Origin: Thermoflexales bacterium
GTDB taxonomy: Bacteria > Chloroflexota > Anaerolineae > Fen-1058
Length of the DNA: 6,113 nt
Direction of reading: 5' to 3'
NCBI GenBank assembly: GCA_030834835.1
Contig: JAUQXD010000476.1
Coordinates: 1 to 6,113 of the forward strand
The notes beneath the pieces are model-generated. The model was not told the DNA's origin. It did no database searches and saw only the letters and a program-made list of their open reading frames with translations. The position numbers were made by a program, and so were the translations under genes. Below, piece by piece: positions 1-4,418 of this stretch (the stretch's first letter is position 1; the number at the start of each line of letters is the position of its first letter).

Positions 1-929
1 GCGCGGGCGCCCCACAGGCGCACCCCACCGCCGTAGACGGTGGCCGTGTTGTTGTAGATTTCAAGGTTGGTTCCGTACACATTAGCGTTCTGGCTAACCC
101 GCAGCCCGCCTCCCCAATCCTGGTTGCCGTTGGTGATGTTCAGGTTTTCCAGGGTGACAGTCAGGCTGCCGTAGATTTCGAAGATCCGGCCACTGCCGCC
201 GCCGTCTATCGTCGTATCAACAGTCGAGCCGCTGCCGCAGCCGTTGTAGCCGCCGCGCAGCGTCAGGCTTTTATTGACGTTAAGGTTTTCGGTAAAAGTG
301 CGCCCGCCTTCCAACAGCAGCCGGTCGCCCGGGTTGGCCGCAGTGATGGCGGATGCGATGGTGGCGTAGGTGCAGGGGCTGCTGCCCACAGTTACATCCG
401 CGGCCGGGCGATTGGGCTGTGTCGCTGGCGCTGCCAGATTTGCCAACGCGGTCTGACTCTCGGTCGGATCGACGTAATCGGCCAGAGCCTGAGCACGATT
501 CGCCGTATCACGTATGTGTTGGGCCTCCAACATCGCCTGTTCCTCGGCTTCACTGAACGGTAGTGTTTCTGGCCGAAGTGGAGCCTGTCGGGCGAGCTGC
601 GCGTGGGCTTTGACGATCTCGCCCATCGCCATGTCCAGCGCTTTGCCGCGCAGGGTGGCGCGCAGCGCAAGGACGGCTGCCGGGCCTTGACGACGGGCGG
701 TTTCGAGCAACTCCAGCGCGGCTTGCAGTTCGGCTTCTTCAGCCGTGACCTCGGGCGGGAGATCGGAGGAAGGCCGATCGGGTGGTTGCACGTCCTCGGC
801 CGGCGGTGGGGGATCACCGGCTTGAGCGCGCGCGCTCCACGTGGGACTTACCGCCGGGAGATACAATCCCAGCACGAGACACAGGACAACAACCAGCCGG
901 ACTGCGAAACGAGAGTGAAGAGATCGCAT
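1..929 (-). CDS. Secreted right-handed beta-helix (POMP-like) protein, 3' end beyond window
   Basis: The reading frame is open from ATG at 929 down to base 1: 309 codons with no stop, so the C-terminus lies outside the window. Residues 1-37 form a signal peptide: basic start (MRSLHSRF), hydrophobic core (VRLVVVLCLVLGLYL), and an ARAQA-GD cleavage site near residue 37. Residues 38-60 are Pro-rich. Residues 61-165 are Ala/Glu/Leu-rich and probably helical. From about residue 178 a beta-helix begins, with CTYATIASAI, NPGDRLLLEGG, LTLRGGYNGC and then Asn/Gly-rich turns such as LENLNITNGN, WGGGLRVS and YGGGVRLWG, as in polymorphic-outer-membrane-protein/CSLREA-type repeat proteins. The start is supported by AAGGA at 937-941, seven bases upstream. 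Family knowledge suggests a surface or secreted protein; substrate or partner is unknown. It is divergent from the gene at 1352. Confidence 0.85.
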   Translation of the reverse strand, partial: MRSLHSRFAVRLVVVLCLVLGLYLPAVSPTWSARAQAGDPPPPAEDVQPPDRPSSDLPPEVTAEEAELQAALELLETARRQGPAAVLALRATLRGKALDMAMGEIVKAHAQLARQAPLRPETLPFSEAEEQAMLEAQHIRDTANRAQALADYVDPTESQTALANLAAPATQPNRPAADVTVGSSPCTYATIASAITAANPGDRLLLEGGRTFTENLNVNKSLTLRGGYNGCGSGSTVDTTIDGGGSGRIFEIYGSLTVTLENLNITNGNQDWGGGLRVSQNANVYGTNLEIYNNTATVYGGGVRLWGAR

Positions 930-1351
930 GTCAGTTTCCTTTCGTGATTGAGTTAACAGCGTAAGGTGATTACCAGCGTGAGGTAGCCGCACAGGTGATC
1001 GATCTCACCCGGACACGCAGCACTGCAGTGTTATGATGGCGCTCTGGCGCGACGACAGAAAGCGATGTCAACCGGCTGAAAGAGGTACGATGAAGCAACC
1101 GTCGAAGATGGGTTTTGTCGACATAGACGGGTATCTGCCATGAGCCAACCTCCTCGCATGACATATCCCCGCTATTGGAGAGCGCTGCCGCAATCAGCAA
1201 TGCAGTGTAGCAGCCTCATCCCTCAGCAATTCTCAAGTGATGTGGCTCTGCGTCCATTATAAGAGCAAAACACTCAAGCGCAATAGTATTGGAGATATTT
1301 CCGTTTTATGCTAATCTACGCTAAGGAAATTGCGAACGTCTGCGAGGTCCA
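930..1351. other. Divergent intergenic region, no confident gene
   Basis: This 422-bp stretch separates two divergent genes. A 76-codon minus-strand frame (970-1200) has no recognisable protein content and was not called. On the plus strand there is an extended -10-like box (TGTTATGAT, 1029-1037), then AGAGG (1081-1085) four bases before an ATG at 1090. That opens a 17-codon ORF (1090-1143) ending in an ATGA overlap with a 40-codon ORF (1140-1262); both are too short to judge. A weak promoter for the gene at 1352 may be TTGGAG (1289-1294), 17 bp, TAATCT (1312-1317), each matching consensus at only three positions. A minus-strand TTGACA at 1067-1072 has no good -10 partner at normal spacing. 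Confidence 0.5.
937..941 (-). promoter_or_regulatory. Ribosome binding site of the beta-helix gene
   Basis: AAGGA on the minus strand lies seven bases upstream of the ATG at 929. It fixes that start, which is also the one giving a complete signal peptide. Confidence 0.7.
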
Positions 1352-2119
1352 TTGTTCACTCAACCCACTCCCTACCCCGATGTGAATGTCGTGTTGCTGC
1401 GCCTCTTAACCGAGGCGCAAGCCGTCCTGGGCGAAGCCTTCGTCGGCCTGTACCTGTACGGTTCATTATCCAGCGGCGATTTTGATCCACACCGCAGCGA
1501 CATCGATTTTGTCGTCGTCACAAGTGACATGCTGCCCGATGAAACGATTCAGCAGTTGGCCGCACTGCATGACCGTCTGGCCGCGAGCGGCTTGAAATGG
1601 GCGGCGAAGTTGGAAGGCACATACATCACGCAAGCGGCCTTGCGCCGTTACAACTCCGCCGATGGCCCATTCCCCGGCATCAACGAAGGCCGCTTCTACA
1701 TCGCCCATCATCAAAGCGATTGGATCATTCAACGCCACATTCTGCGCGAGTACGGCGCAGTCCTCGCCGGTCCGCCGCCGCACACGCTGATCGATCCGGT
1801 GCAGCCCGACGACATTCGGCGAGCCGTGCGCGGCATCTTGCGCGAATGGTGGCAGCCGATGTTGAACGAGCCGTCCCAGTTTCGCAGCACCGAGTATCAA
1901 GCCTACGCCGTCCTCACGATGTGCCGCGCCCTGCACGCGCTCGATTCAGGAACAGTCGTGTCGAAGCCGGTGGCGGCCCGTTGGGCGCAGACCACCCTCG
2001 ATGGACGCTGGCACGCCTTGATCGATTTCGCGTTATTGTGGCAGCCCGGCGATGAGGTCGATCACTTCGAAGAGATGGTGGAGATCATTCGATATACGGT
2101 GAGTATGGCGATTGTGTAG
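1352..2119 (+). CDS. AadA-like aminoglycoside nucleotidyltransferase (NTase + DUF4111 domain)
   Basis: A 255-residue cytoplasmic enzyme, close to the usual AadA length. The N-terminal nucleotidyltransferase fold has the signature G37-S38...S49-D50-I51-D52 (GSLSSGDFDPHRSDID). The two aspartates are the metal ligands that carry ATP magnesium. E88 in KLEGTYI aligns with the catalytic base Glu87 of AadA (LEVT). The helical C-terminal domain has VLTMCRALHALDSG and SKPVAARWAQ, matching the AadA region LTLSRIWYSAVTG/APKDVAADWA. AadA enzymes adenylylate streptomycin and spectinomycin; this one belongs to a broader environmental DUF4111 group, so the substrate is uncertain. The start is probably TTG at 1352, with GAGGT at 1344-1348 only three bases away. 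The next upstream in-frame option is CTG at 1340, and the family N-terminus (TPYPDVNVVL) fits the TTG. The TAG stop (2117-2119) lies inside a MITE-like terminal repeat. A diverged copy of its last 26 codons occurs at 2914-2994. Confidence 0.85.
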   Translation: MFTQPTPYPDVNVVLLRLLTEAQAVLGEAFVGLYLYGSLSSGDFDPHRSDIDFVVVTSDMLPDETIQQLAALHDRLAASGLKWAAKLEGTYITQAALRRYNSADGPFPGINEGRFYIAHHQSDWIIQRHILREYGAVLAGPPPHTLIDPVQPDDIRRAVRGILREWWQPMLNEPSQFRSTEYQAYAVLTMCRALHALDSGTVVSKPVAARWAQTTLDGRWHALIDFALLWQPGDEVDHFEEMVEIIRYTVSMAIV

Positions 2120-2218
2120 GGGCGAGGCATTCGCACACGAATCGCTGTTGATCAGAATGCTGGACCCGGCTCGGTTGCCGATCAAACGGGCATCCTGTGG
2201 CGAATGCCTCGCCCCTAC
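2038..2218 (+). repeat. 181-bp repeat, copy 1 (gene 3' end + mobile element)
   Basis: Comprises 78 bp of nucleotidyltransferase 3' coding sequence (2038-2115) plus a 103-bp element (2116-2218). The second copy is at 2913-3093, exactly 875 bp further on. The 78-bp coding parts are collinear with 9 mismatches and no gaps. The element part matches in the opposite orientation. About 15 bp beyond the element is still weakly similar between copies (11 of 15 bases). Confidence 0.9.
2116..2218 (+). mobile_element. MITE-like 103-bp element, copy 1
   Basis: Perfect 19-bp terminal inverted repeats, GTAGGGGCGAGGCATTCGC at 2116-2134 and its reverse complement at 2200-2218, enclose a 65-bp asymmetric core. 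There is no coding capacity, so movement would depend on a transposase elsewhere. The ends can be read as TA followed by GGGGCG...CGCCCC followed by TA. That would fit a TA target duplication of the IS630/Tc1-mariner type, but this is inference. The left end supplies the TAG stop of the upstream gene. As a transcript it would fold into a long hairpin and could end or stabilise that mRNA. Confidence 0.8.
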
Positions 2219-2298
2219 CACCGTGCTCGTCTGAATACTGATCGCATTCAATCGAGTGCATTTCGTTAATCTAACATTCTTTGCGTCCCGTTTCAGAG

Positions 2299-2304
2299 TA
2301 TAAT
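2299..2304 (+). promoter_or_regulatory. -10 box of a probable leaderless promoter
   Basis: A perfect TATAAT ends six bases before the ATG at 2311, so transcription would start at or within a base or two of the A of the start codon. No Shine-Dalgarno sequence fits in between. The -35 is weak (TTCTTT, 2277-2282, 16-bp spacer). The mRNA is therefore expected to be leaderless or nearly so. Confidence 0.6.
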
Positions 2305-2310
2305 TGATAC

Positions 2311-2526
2311 ATGGAAACTTCAGCCACCCTGTTCCGGGTCGATAAGACCGCCTTTTCGGTTGCGTCGTTGTTTGACGAATCCGACGAGACCGCCTACTGG
2401 CTTTCCAGGACGCCGTATGAGCGCCTGCAAGCCGTAGAACTCATGCGTCAGGTTATCTATGGGTACCAGCCTTCTTCCAGCCGATTTCAAAGACTTTTTG
2501 AAGTTGCTGAACTCAAAGCAGGTTGA
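2311..2526 (+). CDS. Small protein of unknown function, partner of downstream nucleotidyltransferase
   Basis: A 71-residue soluble protein with no membrane segment or signal. It has the pattern DKTAFSVASL (residues 11-20), an acidic DESDET, YWLSRTPYERLQAVELMRQ (29-47) and YGYQPSSSRFQRLFEVAE (50-67). From memory, small proteins with this SRTPxERLxAxELxRQxxYGY pattern sit directly upstream of MNT-type nucleotidyltransferases in several phyla; I know of no assigned function. The last 68 bp overlap the next gene in the +1 frame, and both frames carry patterned protein sequence there, so the two are probably co-expressed and may bind each other. A regulator, antitoxin or chaperone of the nucleotidyltransferase is possible but unproven. 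Translation probably starts leaderless at the ATG. Confidence 0.75.
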   Translation: METSATLFRVDKTAFSVASLFDESDETAYWLSRTPYERLQAVELMRQVIYGYQPSSSRFQRLFEVAELKAG

Positions 2527-2911
2527 ATACCTGCTCATCGGCGGGTACGCGGTTGGCTACTATGGCTATTCGCGCGCGACAGCCGACATGGACATCTGGA
2601 TTGCGATCAATCCAGCCAACGCCGGACGTGTCGCGCAAGCGATTAGTGAGTTTTTTGGTTATCCCGTGGAAGGCGCCACCACCGAATTGTTTTTGCAAGA
2701 AAACAAAATAGCCCGCATGGGCGTGCCACCGTTTCGCATCGAAGTCCTCACTTCCATCTCCGGCGTCAGTTTTGAAGAATGCTACGCCGCCAGGACAGTC
2801 GATACTCTCGACGATGTCCAGGTCAATCTCATCAGCCTGAAACACCTCAAACTCAACAAACAGGCCAGTGGCCGTCTCAAAGACCTGAACGACCTTGAGC
2901 ATTTGCCCTGA
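2459..2911 (+). CDS. MNT/DUF6036-like nucleotidyltransferase
   Basis: A 150-residue minimal nucleotidyltransferase. An N-terminal helix (DFKDFLKLLNSKQVEYLLIGG, residues 9-29) leads into the GG (28-29) of the NTase motif. D43-x-D45 (TADMDIWI) are the metal-binding carboxylates, and E95 in PFRIEVLTSI is the likely third. The C-terminal LISLKHLKLNKQASGRLKDLNDLEHL (124-149) is typical of the DUF6036 / AbiEii-related group. Members of this superfamily transfer nucleotides to protein or RNA, and several act as toxins or antitoxins; the target here is unknown. The ATG at 2459 has a weak AGG (2450-2452) six bases upstream. The 68-bp overlap with the 71-residue gene looks real, because later in-frame starts would remove the conserved first helix. 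It shows no close relation to the AadA-like gene upstream beyond the shared fold. Confidence 0.8.
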   Translation: MGTSLLPADFKDFLKLLNSKQVEYLLIGGYAVGYYGYSRATADMDIWIAINPANAGRVAQAISEFFGYPVEGATTELFLQENKIARMGVPPFRIEVLTSISGVSFEECYAARTVDTLDDVQVNLISLKHLKLNKQASGRLKDLNDLEHLP

Positions 2912-2913
2912 CG

Positions 2914-2994
2914 TGGCAGCCCGGCGCTGAGGTCGATCACTTCGAGGAGATGGTGGAGTTCATTCGATATACGTTGAGTGTGACGACCATGTAG
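2914..2994 (+). pseudogene. 3' remnant of a second AadA-like nucleotidyltransferase gene
   Basis: The frame from 2914 reads 26 codons (WQPGAEVDHFEEMVEF then IRYTLSVTTM) and TAG, against WQPGDEVDHFEEMVEI and IRYTVSMAIV at the end of the gene at 1352-2119. Homology stops abruptly at 2913, two bases after the stop of the nucleotidyltransferase at 2459-2911, so the rest of the gene is missing. The differences are conservative, as between paralogues rather than random decay. The stop again lies in a MITE-like terminal repeat. Confidence 0.8.
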
Positions 2995-3093
2995 GGGCGA
3001 GGCATTCGCTACAGGATGTCTGTTTGATCGGCAACCGAGCCGTGCCAGGCATCCTGGTAAACGGTGATTCGTGTGCGAATGCCTCGCCCTTAC
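2991..3093 (-). mobile_element. MITE-like 103-bp element, copy 2, inverted
   Basis: The 19-bp terminal inverted repeats at 2991-3009 and 3075-3093 have one mismatch. The 65-bp core matches the reverse complement of the core at 2135-2199 without gaps, with 12 mismatches, mostly transitions. The length is identical to copy 1. Shared core words include TTTGATCGGCAACCGAGCC (3023-3041) and GATTCGTGT. It is a non-autonomous element without coding capacity. Confidence 0.8.
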
Positions 3094-3132
3094 ACCCGCG
3101 CCCGTCTTTGCCTGAGTGAGTAGCAGGCGAAT

Positions 3133-3160
3133 TTGACTCTGCCCACTGCCGTGCTATGAT
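3133..3160 (+). promoter_or_regulatory. Sigma-70-type promoter of the effector-associated-domain gene
   Basis: TTGACT (3133-3138) and TATGAT (3155-3160), 16 bp apart, each match consensus at five of six positions. A start near 3167 leaves a leader of about 25 bases with AGG at 3183-3185, six bases before the ATG at 3192. The gene therefore has its own promoter, independent of the upstream pair. Confidence 0.7.
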
Positions 3161-3191
3161 TCGGACATTCTAGACAAGCAGCAGGTTTCCA

Positions 3192-4070
3192 ATGGAAGAA
3201 ATTTCATTAGCTCAAATACGCCAGCTTCTTGATGAGAGCTTTAGCGACGAAGAGATCGATATTTTGTGTTTCGATAACTTCATGGAGGTGTACAGCAACT
3301 TCACTACGGGAATGACAAAAGTTCAAAAACTTCTACGCCTACTGAGTTACTGTCAAAGCCGAGAGCGATTATCTGAGCTTATAGTACTGCTGAATCGAGC
3401 AAGGCCAGGCCTTCTTGAAAGACGATTTCCGACTCTTATATCAAGGATTAACATTAGCGAATCCATTGCCCCAGAATCAGAGAGTGATTCAACTGAAGAC
3501 TTGGGATATTTGGATGCGATCGAATCATTTGAAGATCATTTCAAATCTGTTACTGACAGTATGAAGCGAATGACAGAGGCGACGCAAGATGTATCCACTC
3601 AAATGGGTAGCGGAACAACACAAGTTAACGCATTACAGGCATCTGGTAACACAGTTAATGCACGAGAGGCCAAGCGTGTGGTTAATCGGACAGCTGATGA
3701 CCTAGAAACATTTGCTAAGAGAATGGAAGCCGAGGTTCCCATTTTTACAAAAGCGTTCCAACGTGGGATCATTGTACTCAACAAGGCAATGACGCTGCTT
3801 GACGATTTTAGCGGAGACACGAAAGAACAAATCGTTCAAGTACGATCAATGCTACAACAACTTGAGACGGTCATTGATTCTTCCGACTCACCGCTTCAGG
3901 CATTTCGCAACTCAATCGCTCGAATACCGAGGGTTACCACAACTTTCAACAAGTCGAAACGACATGCTGTAGGAGCGCTTGATTCGTTACTTGTTGAATT
4001 GGCTAGAAGCAAAGCGACGGTTCGTGACGCTCAAAGTGTTCTCAATGGATTTGACGGAACAGAATCTTAA
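3192..4070 (+). CDS. Effector-associated (Death-like) domain protein with helical C-terminal region
   Basis: A 292-residue soluble protein without signal peptide or membrane segment. Residues 5-79 read as an effector-associated domain: IRQLLDESFSDEEIDILCFD, then KVQKLLRLLSYCQSRERLSELI and RARPGLL. This follows the pattern FxxEELxxLCFDL...KxxKxxxLxxYxxRxxRxxELI that I associate with EAD7-type domains (the number is from memory). Such Death-like domains join adaptors to caspase, TIR, NACHT or peptidase effectors in prokaryotic immune systems. A Ser/acidic linker (90-105) follows, then a mostly helical region (106-285) with ADDLETFAKRMEAEVPIFTKAF and a Lys/Arg-rich patch (NKSKRH, 253-258). No catalytic motif is seen. 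The gene is visibly AT-richer than its neighbours, which suggests acquisition. Its effector partner is not in this window. The fold call is moderate; the immune role is inference. Confidence 0.7.
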   Translation: MEEISLAQIRQLLDESFSDEEIDILCFDNFMEVYSNFTTGMTKVQKLLRLLSYCQSRERLSELIVLLNRARPGLLERRFPTLISRINISESIAPESESDSTEDLGYLDAIESFEDHFKSVTDSMKRMTEATQDVSTQMGSGTTQVNALQASGNTVNAREAKRVVNRTADDLETFAKRMEAEVPIFTKAFQRGIIVLNKAMTLLDDFSGDTKEQIVQVRSMLQQLETVIDSSDSPLQAFRNSIARIPRVTTTFNKSKRHAVGALDSLLVELARSKATVRDAQSVLNGFDGTES

Positions 4071-4161
4071 AAGCCTACCGTCCAAGACAAGAACCGCCAT
4101 ATATTGGTAATCATAGCAATTTTACCGGGAATTGGCCTATATTTACGGGAAGTAAAAGCAA

Positions 4162-4350
4162 AGTTATGCACAATTTTGCTTTAGTTGCGAATTGATTAAC
4201 TTTAGTTATTAGCAACTTTGCTTTGGTTGTGCACAACTATGGTATAGTTGTGCACAACTAGATTTTAGTTTCAAGCACCTAAATCAGAGTTATCGACAAC
4301 TTGAGCCAAGTTACACGAAACCTTCATCAAGTTAGCAACAACCCAAGTCA
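4162..4350 (+). repeat. Diverged 21-bp tandem repeat array, nine units
   Basis: AGTT (GGTT in unit 4) recurs at 4162, 4183, 4204, 4225, 4246, 4267, 4288, 4309 and 4330, every step exactly 21 bp. Within units a second conserved block, CAACT or CAACC, sits at unit positions 10-14. The consensus is AGTT-N5-CAACY-N7, and the core AGTTGTGCACAACT is a dyad. Units 4 and 5 are best conserved; unit 2 is the most diverged. The array ends before 4351. Unit 1 contains TTATGCACA (4164-4172), unit 7 TTATCGACA (4290-4298) and units 4 and 5 TTGTGCACA, all close to the DnaA-box pattern TTATNCACA. Twenty-one bp is two helical turns and also seven codons. Stops occur within the array in all three forward frames. 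Confidence 0.85.
4226..4258. repeat. Perfect 15-bp inverted repeat with 3-base loop
   Basis: The arms GTTGTGCACAACTAT (4226-4240) and its reverse complement (4244-4258) are separated by GGT. Each arm itself holds the 12-bp palindrome GTTGTGCACAAC, and 4245-4260 is a 16-bp perfect palindrome. It lies in units 4-5 of the 21-bp array and could form a cruciform, an RNA hairpin or a binding site for a dimeric protein. Confidence 0.8.
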
Positions 4351-4354
4351 AACC

Positions 4355-4384
4355 CATCCGCCCGGACCCGGCATACGGCGGATG
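4355..4384 (+). promoter_or_regulatory. GC-rich stem-loop upstream of the 119-residue gene
   Basis: CATCCGCC (4355-4362) pairs perfectly with GGCGGATG (4377-4384) around a 14-base loop. The dyad TGAGTTTCAAACTCA (4383-4397) overlaps its right end, so the two foldings may be alternatives. There is no U-run, so it is not a typical terminator. It may be a leader structure or operator for the gene at 4419. Confidence 0.45.
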
Positions 4385-4407
4385 AGTTTCAAACTCACTC
4401 GTTCTAT

Positions 4408-4413
4408 GGAGGT
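4408..4413 (+). promoter_or_regulatory. Strong ribosome binding site deciding a GTG start
   Basis: GGAGGT lies five bases upstream of GTG at 4419. It is the best Shine-Dalgarno sequence in the window and supports the GTG over internal starts. Confidence 0.8.
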
Positions 4414-4418
4414 AGATC

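Larger units (their letters stand above)
2913..3093 (+). repeat. 181-bp repeat, copy 2
   Basis: Counterpart of 2038-2218. The coding 78 bp (2913-2990) is in direct orientation, while the following 103-bp element (2991-3093) is inverted relative to copy 1. Together the two copies bracket the 71-residue/nucleotidyltransferase pair. Confidence 0.9.
4071..4418. other. AT-rich intergenic region with phased repeat array and stem-loops
   Basis: This 348-bp stretch has no convincing gene. It starts with about 90 AT-rich bases, then the 21-bp array (4162-4350), then a GC-rich stem-loop (4355-4384) and a 15-base dyad (4383-4397) just before the ribosome binding site at 4408. No intrinsic terminator is visible for the gene ending at 4070. 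TATAGT (4243-4248) could be a -10 box, but its -35 (TTGCTT, 4218-4223, 19-bp spacer) is poor. Confidence 0.6.

Noticed and set aside
392..817. 141-codon minus-strand frame and overlapping plus-strand frames (353-556, 603-947, 782-964)
   Set aside because: Arg/Pro-rich shadows of the secreted beta-helix gene, which occupies another minus-strand frame with a signal peptide and recognisable repeats.
1067..1072. Minus-strand TTGACA as promoter of the secreted beta-helix gene
   Set aside because: The nearest -10-like sequence (CATAAC) is about 30 bp away, too far for a sigma-70 promoter.
970..1200. 76-codon minus-strand ORF in the divergent region
   Set aside because: No ribosome binding site or recognisable protein pattern seen; composition looks random.
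1466..2055. Long frames antisense and out of frame within the AadA-like gene
   Set aside because: They overlap a gene with clear catalytic motifs and have shadow-like composition.
2880..2925. Microhomology (CCTTGA...ATTT) at the break between the nucleotidyltransferase and the gene remnant
   Set aside because: The similarity to 2015-2030 is short and gapped, and the same bases encode the conserved C-terminus of the nucleotidyltransferase, so chance is the simpler explanation.
4071..4183. In-frame continuation after the TAA of the gene at 3192: 37 codons including a hydrophobic run (ILVIIAILPGIGLYL)
   Set aside because: No start codon with a ribosome site, and AT-rich DNA often gives hydrophobic runs by chance. 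It could only matter through stop readthrough, for which there is no signal.
4162..4350. CRISPR array
   Set aside because: The period is only 21 bp, units are diverged throughout and there is no repeat/spacer division or cas gene.
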